A stretch of DNA of 64,000 bases from Lysinibacillus_B sp042920265. GTDB taxonomy: Bacteria; Bacillota; Bacilli; Bacillales_A; Planococcaceae. Both the position numbers and the translations under genes were made by a program. Below are positions 16,816 through 25,009 of this stretch, one piece after another. The stretch spans positions 310,001 through 374,000 of the forward strand of contig NZ_JBDQZI010000001.1 of the NCBI RefSeq assembly GCF_042920265.1, written 5' to 3'. Under the pieces are notes generated by a model. It was not told the DNA's origin. It worked only from the letters and a program-made list of their open reading frames with translations, and searched no databases. Position 1 is the first letter of the stretch, and every line of letters starts with the position of its first letter.

Positions 16816-17370
16816 TTGAATATTGAAATCAGTTTATTAGGTGCGCAACTAAAAGCAGAGGGCATGCAAGACATGCAAATGGACAGTGTAATACAAGGTT
16901 TTTTCCACGCATTAAGCGGCCAATCAAAGGTAAGTGGCGCAAATAACGCAACACGTACTCAACCAGTAATAATAGCAAATGGATTTACTGCCACTTCGGG
17001 CGGCGACAAAAAAACACAGCAAAAAGCAACGACACAATCAATATCCAAAGCATTACCGAAAATCAACGGCGATCGTACACTGCATACACCGATAAGTGAG
17101 TTAGTTGAAGAAGATACTGCTCACTGGCAAACAGGTATTAAGACAGACGAAGACGGGACAAAACGCTACCGCTGTTACTACTGGTGCGATTGTGGAAGCA
17201 AAGGAAAACGGTACGTGCCAAAAGATGCAGAAATCCTTGTATGTAGAGACTGTAATCAAGAGTTGTTTATTGAAGGTGCTACCCCTTCTATACAATCCGA
17301 TGGCTTACCAGAAAGAGATAATTTCGGGAATTTCTTTATAGCTCGAGAGGCTGTTAATCCAACTGAATAA
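16816..17370 (+). CDS. Hypothetical early protein with zinc ribbon
   Basis: Protein of about 184 aa, unrecognised. The N-terminus is helical (NIEISLLGAQLKAEG), the middle is Gln/Thr-rich, and the C-terminal third carries a zinc ribbon, WCDCGSKGKRY...CRDCNQ. Start choice is open: TTG 16816 lies eight bases after GGAGG, while ATG 16810 is only two bases from it. A nucleic-acid-binding role is plausible but unproven. Confidence 0.68.
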   Translation: MNIEISLLGAQLKAEGMQDMQMDSVIQGFFHALSGQSKVSGANNATRTQPVIIANGFTATSGGDKKTQQKATTQSISKALPKINGDRTLHTPISELVEEDTAHWQTGIKTDEDGTKRYRCYYWCDCGSKGKRYVPKDAEILVCRDCNQELFIEGATPSIQSDGLPERDNFGNFFIAREAVNPTE

Positions 17371-17379
17371 GTAATGACG

Positions 17380-17589
17380 ATGCGAGAGTTTTCTCGCTTC
17401 CGTCCAGCAGTCTACAAAACGGGTTGGTTAGCCCCTCCGATATTATGACACTTTGTAGGCTGCTTGATGGAATATCCATCCCTTGCAAACCACACACAAC
17501 TGAATAATTTTTATCTTCAAATTCCTCTTGATCCACGTTGTAAAAACCGCAAACTTTTCCACGCAAGGAAGAAGAAAGGAGGGGGATCG
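17380..17589. other. Structured non-coding stretch in the early region
   Basis: This 219-nt gap holds several inverted repeats: GCGAG/CTCGC at about 17382-17397, AGCAGTCTACAAA (17406-17418) with TTTGTAGGCTGCT (17452-17464), and GATGGA/TCCATC at about 17466-17480. No convincing gene is present on either strand. It could encode a structured RNA or a leader for the gene at 17590. Confidence 0.4.
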
Positions 17590-17769
17590 ATGTTAGAAGT
17601 ATACGAGTTAGATCCGTACTTTGAAATGGTAGCGCAACGTCACGAAGCGCGGCTTATTGTAACAGATGCAGATACCAATGAAGTCAGAAAGCCGGTGAAA
17701 CGCGACTGCTTGAAATATCTAAAAGAGTGTCGCGGGAAATTAAAAAAAACCTACCGCTGGGAACGTTAG
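17590..17769 (+). CDS. Small phage protein, 59 aa
   Basis: Starts at ATG 17590 after AAAGGAGGGGG, MLEVYELDPYFEMVAQRHEA, with a basic C-terminus CRGKLKKTYRWER. The longer in-frame opening has no ribosome site. It is unrecognised. Its stop lies inside a hairpin (17747-17773). Confidence 0.65.
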   Translation: MLEVYELDPYFEMVAQRHEARLIVTDADTNEVRKPVKRDCLKYLKECRGKLKKTYRWER

Positions 17770-17773
17770 GTTT
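17747..17773 (+). terminator. Hairpin at the end of the 59-aa gene
   Basis: AAACCTACCG (17747-17756) pairs with CGTTAGGTTT (17764-17773) with one mismatch. The T tail is short, so it may be an attenuator or a processing site. Confidence 0.4.
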
Positions 17774-17866
17774 ACGATTTAGTGGCTCATGCCTTTACTA
17801 GTTATTTTTATTGTAGCGCATGGGCCTCTTAATGGCAAATAAAAACAAGACAGGAGGTCTTCATTC

Positions 17867-18997
17867 ATGATTTTTTCAGAGAGCAATGCAAATATTGCTG
17901 GAGCATTGGCAAGGTCATGGGCGGCTATTCAGACACCTAAGCACAATGCCAAGGTGCAAGTGGTTACAAAAAAAGGTGGCAAATACACGTTTGAGTATAC
18001 CGATTTAAACGGCATTCTCGACGCTGTTCGCCCCATCTTCATCGAAAATAAGTTAACGATTATGCAAAATAGCTATTCGGTAGTCGAAAATGGTCACACA
18101 TCGGCATGTGTTGAAACGATGTTTCTACATGAATCGGGAGAATATGTAAAGTCCTTCCCGTTGAAATTCCCTGCTGCCGAAAGTATGCAAGATTTCGGTG
18201 GACAGATTACTTATATGAAACGATACAGTCTAGCCGCGATGCTGGGAATCTCCACGGAAAAGGATGATGACGCAAACGGCTCTAGCGGCAATGACTATCA
18301 ATATTCGCGCAATAACTCATACAGTCAGCCGTCATCGTATCCATCTGCTCAAAATGCCCAGCAAAACAGGCAAGAGAGCAGTATTGATCCGTTAAAAATT
18401 ACGGTCCCGTTTGGTCCACATAAAGGGAAAACGTTGGGGCAAATACAACAAGAAGAACCCAATTATCTGGGATGGCTTGCAGAAAATGCACAACGACAAG
18501 ACTTGAAAAATGCGGCTAAGATGCTAGCTGGTCAAATGCAACCGCAGCAACCAGCACCAGTAGGGCTAGTCGATGCACCTACAATGCAACGGCTAACGAA
18601 TGTTCTAATTCCGTTATCAGAAATAAAGAAAATGGATCCCGACATTCTTTACAATATTAGTTTACAAAAAATTAAAGTGCCTTATAAGCAATCAAATCAA
18701 CTAACAATGCCTGAAGCAAATTTACTCATTGATTATTTGGAGCAGGTATCAAAAATTACAGAAGGTCAGATGCCTAATAGTAAGAATTTGATAACAGATG
18801 CACAGTTAAAGGCACTAAAAACAGCGCTCAATGCAGCGGCTACACGTACGAAAATGGATAAAACTGCCGTTGCAGATTATGCAAAAATGACATTACGGAT
18901 TCCTGCAGAAGTCGAATCTAAAGCGCTGACACGTGAACAGGCTAGCAAAATGATTGATTTTATCAATAAGTTACCAGCGGCTCAACAAGCGAAATAA
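17867..18997 (+). CDS. ERF-family single-strand annealing protein
   Basis: Phage recombinase of 376 aa. The ERF core covers about residues 8-140: WAAIQTPKHNAKVQ, FEYTDLNGILDAVRPIF, SMQDFGGQITYMKRYSLAAM, then LGISTEKDDDAN. A separate C-terminal part has FGPHKGKTLGQIQQEEPNYL, which matches the small ExoX-like C-terminal domain often attached to phage recombination proteins. It would anneal single strands during phage replication. AGGAGG lies about 12 nt before the ATG, so the spacing is slightly long. RecU further down would resolve the resulting junctions. Confidence 0.9.
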   Translation: MIFSESNANIAGALARSWAAIQTPKHNAKVQVVTKKGGKYTFEYTDLNGILDAVRPIFIENKLTIMQNSYSVVENGHTSACVETMFLHESGEYVKSFPLKFPAAESMQDFGGQITYMKRYSLAAMLGISTEKDDDANGSSGNDYQYSRNNSYSQPSSYPSAQNAQQNRQESSIDPLKITVPFGPHKGKTLGQIQQEEPNYLGWLAENAQRQDLKNAAKMLAGQMQPQQPAPVGLVDAPTMQRLTNVLIPLSEIKKMDPDILYNISLQKIKVPYKQSNQLTMPEANLLIDYLEQVSKITEGQMPNSKNLITDAQLKALKTALNAAATRTKMDKTAVADYAKMTLRIPAEVESKALTREQASKMIDFINKLPAAQQAK

Positions 18998-19022
18998 AAA
19001 AGAAAATTAGGAGGGCGAGAGC

Positions 19023-20021
19023 ATGGCGAAGTACAGACAAGTACACACAACATTTTGGGACGACGGCTTTGTTATTGATTTAACGCCAGAGGAAAAATAT
19101 TTCTATCTATATTTAATGACAAATAACAATACAACTCAATGTGGCATTTATGAGTTGCCATATCGTGTGATAGAAATGCAAACAGGTTACAACCGCGATA
19201 CGGTTATCAAATTACTAGCTCGTTTCCAAGATTATGGAAAGATTCTTTATAACGAAGGAACAAAGGAAATTATGTTGCTTAATTGGGCAAGGTATAACTT
19301 TATCAATTCTCCTAAAGTGAAAAAATGTGTAGAAAAAGAGCTGGCTCTTGTAAAACATTTACCGTTTGTATATGCGTATCATACGGCATTGGAACGGTCT
19401 GGATACAGTTTAGATACCGTATCGAAACCTAAAGAGGACAAATCTAGTCCAAAAGAACCTGAACCTAGCAACGAAGCTGGTTCGATACCGTATCAATACC
19501 CTATGGATAGTCCTTGCATAGACCTGGGGGAAGAAGAAGAAAAAGAAGAAGAAAAAGAAGAAGAAAGAGAAGAAAAGATATCTCCCCCTTCTTCTGTCTC
19601 GACGATAATCGATAACGTATTTTTAGAAATCAAAAATTACTTTATACAGCACGTTATTCATGAAGAAACATCTTACGAACAGAATTTACAACTAGGTGAT
19701 ATGGTTGACGATTACAAAGATGCTTCGTTAATCATAGAAGCCATGAAAGTTGCTGTCGATCGTGGTAGACCAAAGTTACCATATGTGAAGGGTATTTTAC
19801 GAAGCTGGCGTGATGATGGGATTACAAGCATTATTCAGCTACAACAGCAGGAACTGAAAAAACGATCTTCTCGTAAACAACAAGGTCGCCAAGAGCATGT
19901 GCCGGATTGGTACTACCAACGTAATGAACCTACACCGCCACAAGCCAGCCCATCCCAGAAACCACAAACCATTGACTTTGAGGCAGAGAGGGAAAAAATA
20001 CTTAAAAAATTAAATGCTTAA
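19023..20021 (+). CDS. DnaD-like phage replication initiator
   Basis: Protein of 332 aa. The winged-helix N-terminus (about 1-110: VHTTFWDDGFVIDLTPEEKY and ELPYRVIEMQTGYNRDTVIK) resembles phage replisome organisers. A very acidic linker with EEEEKEEEKEEEREEK sits at about 170-186, and a DnaD-type domain ends in YVKGILRSWRDDGIT. It should bind the phage origin and recruit host helicase. No DnaC/DnaI-like loader follows, so host DnaB/DnaI are probably used. The phage origin is probably in or near this gene, but I could not place iterons. Confidence 0.86.
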   Translation: MAKYRQVHTTFWDDGFVIDLTPEEKYFYLYLMTNNNTTQCGIYELPYRVIEMQTGYNRDTVIKLLARFQDYGKILYNEGTKEIMLLNWARYNFINSPKVKKCVEKELALVKHLPFVYAYHTALERSGYSLDTVSKPKEDKSSPKEPEPSNEAGSIPYQYPMDSPCIDLGEEEEKEEEKEEEREEKISPPSSVSTIIDNVFLEIKNYFIQHVIHEETSYEQNLQLGDMVDDYKDASLIIEAMKVAVDRGRPKLPYVKGILRSWRDDGITSIIQLQQQELKKRSSRKQQGRQEHVPDWYYQRNEPTPPQASPSQKPQTIDFEAEREKILKKLNA

Positions 20022-20048
20022 TAAATACGGATTCTTAGGAGGGACAGT

Positions 20049-20561
20049 ATGAAAGCAGAACAGTTACAAGTGATTAAAGAGCGCGCAGAGAAAGCGACAA
20101 ATGGTCCATGGAAAGTCGTAAAAAGCGAGGAATCAGGTGTTCAAATCGGCACTACTTGGGAAAGTGGGCAACTAAAAGCGTGTGTGCCGGTTGTAACTAC
20201 AGCACATGGTAAAGGCAGCGTGACAGTTTATATTAACGACAGAAATGCGGAATTTGTCGCACATGCACGTGAAGATGTACCAGCACTGATTGCAGAGATC
20301 GAGCGATTACAAGCGAGCTTAGAACTTACAGAAAAATGCTACGAAATTTGCGAGCGTGGCATGTTCAAAGCAAATGACATGTTTATCGAAACGAAAAACA
20401 AGTTAGATCAAGTCGAACTAGCAGAAGCGAAAATGCGAATGGAGAATGAACGGTTACGTGAAGTGTTGAAGCAAGTTTTGGAAGACGAAGCACCAAATTG
20501 TGACGGGTATGAAACGTTTATTCACGCTACAGCTCGAAAAGCATTGGAGGTGCGACCATGA
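20049..20561 (+). CDS. Ea22-like phage early protein
   Basis: Protein of 170 aa with the pattern common in phage early regions: KATNGPWKVV near the N-terminus, then NDRNAEFVAHAREDVPALIA followed by a coiled coil (EIERLQASLELTEKCYEICE). It resembles ead/Ea22-type proteins, whose function is not settled. It overlaps the next gene by 4 nt (ATGA). Confidence 0.6.
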   Translation: MKAEQLQVIKERAEKATNGPWKVVKSEESGVQIGTTWESGQLKACVPVVTTAHGKGSVTVYINDRNAEFVAHAREDVPALIAEIERLQASLELTEKCYEICERGMFKANDMFIETKNKLDQVELAEAKMRMENERLREVLKQVLEDEAPNCDGYETFIHATARKALEVRP

Positions 20562-21079
20562 CGCTCATGACACTAAAGAAATTTACTGTCGACAGTATTG
20601 CTGAAAAAGGAAATTGCCACGTTATTCAAATTAAACCGTTTGGCATTGAGTTAGTTGACAACTCTTCTCGCGTGTATAACATGAGGCCCTTTGAAATGGT
20701 TGTAGATGAGCGCGGCATTATTCATAACTACAGCGACCAAATAAGAGTGAGTGTAGATAACTCCGCGCAACGTACGATCACAGTTGATACGATGAATATC
20801 CTTACCCTTGCACATCATCCAGATGTACAAAAAGAAATTGATAGATTGCTAGGGGTACATCAAGAAAGTGAAGACGAAAAGTTAGAAAGATGGGACGCGA
20901 TGTTACAAGACGTGAATCAAGTGATTGAGCAAGCATCTTCCGCAGTCCGCGATATCCATATCGAAATGTTATTCAGCGATTTACTCGAGATGCATCGACA
21001 GCACGCGATTGATATTGCACTGACTAATCGTGACGAGGTTACCTTTTATCAGCTGACGAGAGTAGGTGAGCAATTATGA
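20558..21079 (+). CDS. Hypothetical protein, possible C-terminal IDEAL-type helix
   Basis: Protein of 173 aa. It has a beta-rich N-terminal half (VIQIKPFGIELVDNSSRVYN) and a helical C-terminus, HRQHAIDIALTNRDEVTFYQ, that resembles the IDEAL motif of Bacillaceae. It overlaps its neighbours by 4 nt on both sides, so it is translated as part of the operon. Function unknown. Confidence 0.6.
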   Translation: MTLMTLKKFTVDSIAEKGNCHVIQIKPFGIELVDNSSRVYNMRPFEMVVDERGIIHNYSDQIRVSVDNSAQRTITVDTMNILTLAHHPDVQKEIDRLLGVHQESEDEKLERWDAMLQDVNQVIEQASSAVRDIHIEMLFSDLLEMHRQHAIDIALTNRDEVTFYQLTRVGEQL

Positions 21080-21318
21080 TTCCGGCATTTGCTAACCTTA
21101 GTGATTTAGCTTCTCGCTTTGATCCAAATAAAATTCCGTGTGAAATTAAATTCGAATCGTTTATCTATCGTTCGAAAGAGGTTATACGCGAAGGGGCTCA
21201 TAGCATTATCAAGTACCGATGCGAAAAAGAACGCCATAATATCAAAGTTTATTACGTGGATGGAATCGTGTTCAAAGTGGATGCAGACTATGCTATCGAG
21301 GAGGTACCAGTACATTGA
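21076..21318 (+). CDS. Hypothetical protein, 80 aa
   Basis: Small, mostly beta protein with IKFESFIYRSKEVIREGA and HNIKVYYVDGIVFKVDADYA. It overlaps the preceding gene by 4 nt and RecU by 4 nt. No motif recognised; context is early DNA metabolism. Confidence 0.6.
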   Translation: MIPAFANLSDLASRFDPNKIPCEIKFESFIYRSKEVIREGAHSIIKYRCEKERHNIKVYYVDGIVFKVDADYAIEEVPVH

Positions 21319-21854
21319 TTTATCAAAGTGAGCAACAAGCGCGGCAGGGAGTAAAATCTCATACACATGCGCACCGTGGAAAGTTTTTAGAACGCGTGAT
21401 TGATATGGCCAATACAAAATACCGCAATGCAGGGTTAGCCGACATTCGCAAAATCCCTACGCCAGTGCAAATTAAACATTCTAAGGGACGCGAGGTAATC
21501 GGACGAAAAGAAAAAGCTGAGTGGGTGGATTATGCCGGTGTATGCAACGGACGAGCAGTTGTTTTTGACGCCAAAGAAACGAGAGGCAAGAACTTCCCGT
21601 TAAAGAACCTACACGATCATCAGTACGAATTACTGAAATCATGGTACCAGAAAGGCGCTATCTCCTTCCTGCTTGTTTATTTCAAAGAATTGGATAAATA
21701 CTACCGCCTACCATTCAAACCGCTTTGTGCGGCATGGGAAGAGGCAAAAAACGGTGGTGCAAAATCTATCCCTATTGCCACATTTGAAGCAGAGGCATGC
21801 GAAGTAAAATCGATGGACGGTTATACGCTGCATTATTTATTGCCGTTTCTTTGA
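21315..21854 (+). CDS. recU: RecU-type Holliday junction resolvase
   Basis: Nuclease of 179 aa that cuts four-way DNA junctions. Family signatures are HAHRGKFLERVIDMAN, KAEWVDYAGVCNGRAVVFDA with the acidic active-site residues, and KETRGKNFPLKNLHDHQYEL. It starts at TTG 21315, overlapping the previous stop by 4 nt. It pairs functionally with the ERF annealing protein upstream. Confidence 0.92.
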   Translation: MIYQSEQQARQGVKSHTHAHRGKFLERVIDMANTKYRNAGLADIRKIPTPVQIKHSKGREVIGRKEKAEWVDYAGVCNGRAVVFDAKETRGKNFPLKNLHDHQYELLKSWYQKGAISFLLVYFKELDKYYRLPFKPLCAAWEEAKNGGAKSIPIATFEAEACEVKSMDGYTLHYLLPFL

Positions 21855-21904
21855 AGAAAATTATATACGGGGCTAACCTAGTAGCCCCTGAAAGGAGATC
21901 GAAC

Positions 21905-22348
21905 ATGTTAAATCGAGCAATTGAAAAACTAGAAAATGAAATGACTGCATCAAATAAGTATGTGCAAGTAGTTGGCCAGTTTCTACTGGAGTACATCCAA
22001 GCGCAACCAGACGCCGCTGTAAAAATTTTAGCAGAGGACAAAACAGTAAAAGGTAGCCTGCAACATATGAAAAACGCGGCTCGTAAGCAAGCTGTTGATG
22101 GTATGGCAATGCTAACGGAGGAAGAAGGCTTCGCCATCGTGTTGAAGTATTTTGATATAGAGGGTCCGCCAGTACTGAAACAAGCTCCTGTACCAAAAGT
22201 TGAAGTACAAAGCGCGGCACCTGCAGCACCAAAGAAAGCCAAAACAGCAAGCAAAAAGAAAAAGCCATCTGAGAAGGTTGTCCACTTTCCAGGCACGGAA
22301 TTTGTTCAGACAACACTTGATGACTTTTTTAGCGAGGGGGAATTTTAG
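21905..22348 (+). CDS. PcfK-like protein (AcrIIA9-related family)
   Basis: Protein of 147 aa. Residues about 1-85 match the PcfK-like family as I know it: AIEKLENEMTASNKYVQVV, GQFLLEYIQAQP, and MLTEEEGFAIVLKYFDI. Some members of this family have been described as the Cas9 inhibitor AcrIIA9. The Lys/Ala-rich tail (APKKAKTASKKKK) is low complexity, ending TTLDDFFSEGEF. ATG 21905 follows AAAGGAG. It overlaps the PcfJ-like gene by one base. Family assignment is fairly firm; anti-CRISPR activity is speculative. Confidence 0.75.
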   Translation: MLNRAIEKLENEMTASNKYVQVVGQFLLEYIQAQPDAAVKILAEDKTVKGSLQHMKNAARKQAVDGMAMLTEEEGFAIVLKYFDIEGPPVLKQAPVPKVEVQSAAPAAPKKAKTASKKKKPSEKVVHFPGTEFVQTTLDDFFSEGEF

Positions 22349-23880
22349 TGAACGCAACAGAAGCCACTGCACATTTTCACGAAAATCCAACACCCGAGCT
22401 TATACAGTTTGTAATCGATCATGCTTTGGAGCATAGCCGTTACATCTTCTACAAGCGTGTGGTAGGTAGCTTATACAAAGGCTACTGCACGCACTGTGAG
22501 GAAGATAGCTATTTAGAGCAACCATTAAAACACAATAAAGTGACTACTTGTCCAAATTGTAAATCAAAATGTATCGCATTTCAAGCTGGGCGAGGACGTG
22601 GTCAATTGGTGGACCGTGTTTACGTGGAATTTGCAGATAAATCATTAGTGGATCCAGCGGCGATTACTGTATCTGGTTATTGGGTGGTACGGGACTACAG
22701 AGAGGATTATTTGCAGCCAAAAACAACGTATAACCGATGTGCTATGTATATTTTCAAGCAGGGTGCGTCATACATGTTCAGTCGTGGGCGTTGGTATAGT
22801 GCATACACGAAAAATGTAAACCCTCACTCCTTACACAATACGATGATGTTCGGCAGGGAGCAGGCGTTCTTCAGCCGCGCATCCCTCAAAAAAGCGATAA
22901 AGGGTACTTCTTTGCAATATTCGATGGCGCTCAAATATGAGAATCACCATCTGATTGAATACTTGGCGCTTTATTGCAAGTACCCGTTTGTAGAGATTCT
23001 TACAAAGCTGAATCTAATAGGCGTTATCGAGGCACGTCTAAATAAACAATCCACAAAAGGTTTGATCAATTGGCGCGGCAAAACGCTAGATAGCATTATA
23101 GGTTTACCAAAGAGAGACTGGAAACACTTCAAGAACGCAACTGAGCCAAGTAAGCAAATTTCATGTACAACTTTAAAGTATTTTAAAGATATACGTGCAT
23201 CGCATCCAGACATACCACCAGCTGACTTGCTAGATATTTGTTTGGAGTTGCAGTACAACACGTATCTGTTACTAGAGGTGCTAGCAGAAACGAAACAGCC
23301 GCTTAAAAAGATACATGCATACTTAATTAAGCAATTTGAAAAGTACCAAGAAAAATATGCAGGTATTGCGAGTGTCTATATTACTTACCGCGATTATATT
23401 CGACATTGCAAAGAGATGAATATGGATGTGACGGATCCGTCTAATTTATTTCCGCGAGATGTACATGAAATGCATCAGCGCCAAATTGAACGTAAAAAAG
23501 CGATTGCTAATGCGAAATACAATGCACGTATTAAGCGCCGCGCTCGAGAGCTAGCTCACAATACATTTGAATACAACGGCTTATTCATTCGACCTTTTGC
23601 AAGTGCGATGGAACTCACTGTAGAAGGCAACCGGTTAAAGCATTGTGTTGCTGGGAACTACGCACAACAGTATGCAGACGGTAAAACAGAATTGTATATG
23701 GTGCGGTCTATTGATACACCAGAGCAGCCTTTCTTCACTGTAGAAATAAAAAACAGACGTGTAGTGCAGTGCCGGGGCTTTGAAAATTGTGTACCTACGG
23801 AGGACGTAGAAGCATTCATGAAGGCGTTTAATGATGCGGTACTGCATCCGAAGAAATCGTGGGCAAGGAAGGTGATTTAG
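22348..23880 (+). CDS. PcfJ-like protein
   Basis: Protein of 510 aa. An N-terminal zinc-ribbon region has CTHCEED and CPNCKSKC at about residues 48-80. The C-terminal third is the PcfJ signature: LTVEGNRLKHCVAGNYAQQY, ELYMVRSIDTPEQPFFTVEI, VVQCRGFEN. PcfJ and PcfK are named from an Enterococcus conjugative plasmid and recur as a pair in phages; their biochemical role is unknown. The GTG start overlaps the PcfK stop (TAGTG). Confidence 0.82.
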   Translation: MNATEATAHFHENPTPELIQFVIDHALEHSRYIFYKRVVGSLYKGYCTHCEEDSYLEQPLKHNKVTTCPNCKSKCIAFQAGRGRGQLVDRVYVEFADKSLVDPAAITVSGYWVVRDYREDYLQPKTTYNRCAMYIFKQGASYMFSRGRWYSAYTKNVNPHSLHNTMMFGREQAFFSRASLKKAIKGTSLQYSMALKYENHHLIEYLALYCKYPFVEILTKLNLIGVIEARLNKQSTKGLINWRGKTLDSIIGLPKRDWKHFKNATEPSKQISCTTLKYFKDIRASHPDIPPADLLDICLELQYNTYLLLEVLAETKQPLKKIHAYLIKQFEKYQEKYAGIASVYITYRDYIRHCKEMNMDVTDPSNLFPRDVHEMHQRQIERKKAIANAKYNARIKRRARELAHNTFEYNGLFIRPFASAMELTVEGNRLKHCVAGNYAQQYADGKTELYMVRSIDTPEQPFFTVEIKNRRVVQCRGFENCVPTEDVEAFMKAFNDAVLHPKKSWARKVI

Positions 23881-24381
23881 ATGCAGGCACCGGCACCATT
23901 TTACGTAGAACAGAAAATCCCTATCGCTCGGTGGATGTATCCGGGGAAGGCATACAAAGCGCGGCTAATTTTAGTGCCGCGCAAGTATGACGAAGCAGTC
24001 TTATATATCTATGTTCTCGATGAACAGCATGTCATAGCTTACCGAGATGAGGAAATGACGAGTGAGCTAGGCAAGTTTAAATTGGAGCATTTCGAAAAGA
24101 TTAAAGAATTGCCGATAGAGGAGCCACCTAAGCATACTTGCGCGCTTCTACGACCAGTAACGTTAGGTATGTTACTGGATGTACCAGAACATGTTGCTTA
24201 CCAGCTAAACGCGAAAAAACAGGCAGCAAAAGAGCCGATTCCTGCACCCGTTGAGCCGGTTAATGAACCACTTACTGTAGAGACTGGACAAGAAGAGGAA
24301 AAAGACGAACCAGTGAAAGTGCGGATATTGCCCGCGGATCCACCAGCGAAATATGAGCAACTGGAACTTGCATTATTTTAG
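23881..24381 (+). CDS. Hypothetical protein with C-terminal clamp-binding-like motif
   Basis: Protein of 166 aa starting at the base after the PcfJ-like stop. Residues about 1-85 look globular (IPIARWMYPGKAYKARLILV). A disordered Pro/Glu-rich stretch follows, and the extreme C-terminus is EQLELALF. QLELAL fits the hexapeptide pattern QLxLxL of sliding-clamp partners such as Hda. The motif at the end of a flexible tail suggests a replication-associated adaptor. This is inference from one short motif. Confidence 0.62.
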   Translation: MQAPAPFYVEQKIPIARWMYPGKAYKARLILVPRKYDEAVLYIYVLDEQHVIAYRDEEMTSELGKFKLEHFEKIKELPIEEPPKHTCALLRPVTLGMLLDVPEHVAYQLNAKKQAAKEPIPAPVEPVNEPLTVETGQEEEKDEPVKVRILPADPPAKYEQLELALF

Positions 24382-24448
24382 GGAGGCATATGCATGACAC
24401 CGATCGCACCTTCTACCAACTCATGCATTACAGGATATCGACAAACGA

Positions 24449-24571
24449 ATGAGTGATTGGTTAGCTTCCGGTGGGAAAGATGATGATCCATATATGTACC
24501 AGCAATTACGGTACGCAGAGAATATCGTTGCTGTATTGACTAAGAGAGGGGATAACAATGGGGAAAATTAA
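24449..24571 (+). CDS. Small phage protein, possibly the end of a frameshifted gene
   Basis: From ATG 24449 this encodes 40 aa, MSDWLASGGKDDDPYMYQQL then RYAENIVAVLTKRGDNNGEN. The ATG has no ribosome site, whereas GGGAGG at about 24382-24387 precedes a different frame (MHDTDRTFYQLMHYRISTNE) that stops at 24449-24451. The downstream frame continues upstream in phase as THALQDIDKR, so a one-base shift near 24424-24432 may have split a single gene of about 60 aa. Confidence 0.45.
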   Translation: MSDWLASGGKDDDPYMYQQLRYAENIVAVLTKRGDNNGEN

Positions 24572-24698
24572 AATTACTGAATGTCGTTACTGCGACAGTG
24601 GCTTTCCGACAATGTATGAAGGTGATAGAGTCTGTGCTTCATGTGGAGCCGAATGGGAGCCAGTAGTAGTAGAAGTTGATGAGTCTGAATTAGAGTAG
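24558..24698 (+). CDS. Zinc-ribbon mini-protein, 46 aa
   Basis: MGKIKITECRYCDSGFPTMY then VCASCGAEWEP and an acidic tail. Two CxxC knuckles (CRYC, CASC) form a classic zinc ribbon. ATG 24558 follows AGAGGGG and overlaps the previous stop. One of three consecutive small zinc-binding proteins here. Confidence 0.7.
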   Translation: MGKIKITECRYCDSGFPTMYEGDRVCASCGAEWEPVVVEVDESELE

Positions 24699-24739
24699 TG
24701 AGCATTTGAAACAAAATAATGAGTAAAGGAATGGTAGGT

Positions 24740-24967
24740 ATGTCTAATTTAAATGATGAAATTGTAAAATGTTCGAATTGCAATAAAGAAATAGAATCAT
24801 TAGATGGAGTCGATTATAGTCAAGAGAATAATGCGGTATTATGCAGTTTTAATTGTGCAGTGGATTATTACTTTGATGTAATGAGAAGTACACCATTAGA
24901 AAATATTATCGATGAAATGGCTGATATGGAATTCACTAACGGAAAATTGCGATACAAAAATCGCTAA
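24740..24967 (+). CDS. Zinc-finger mini-protein, 75 aa
   Basis: MSNLNDEIVKCSNCNKEIES, then LCSFNCAVDYYFDVM. A CSNC pair and a CSFNC pair make a likely zinc finger. ATG 24740 is preferred to the in-frame ATG 24719 because AAAGGA lies between them. Role unknown. Confidence 0.65.
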   Translation: MSNLNDEIVKCSNCNKEIESLDGVDYSQENNAVLCSFNCAVDYYFDVMRSTPLENIIDEMADMEFTNGKLRYKNR

Positions 24968-25009
24968 ACATTTCGTCAAAACGGCTTTGAAACAAAATGA
25001 GGTGAATTT

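Noticed and set aside
17354..17566. Reverse-strand frame of 70 codons in the early-region gap
   Set aside because: TTG start is preceded by a pyrimidine-rich run with no ribosome site, and its direction opposes the early operon.
19500..19600. GAA-rich repeat in the DnaD-like gene as a possible origin iteron set or mobile repeat
   Set aside because: It encodes an acidic linker in frame and has no regular iteron spacing; the origin could not be placed from sequence alone.
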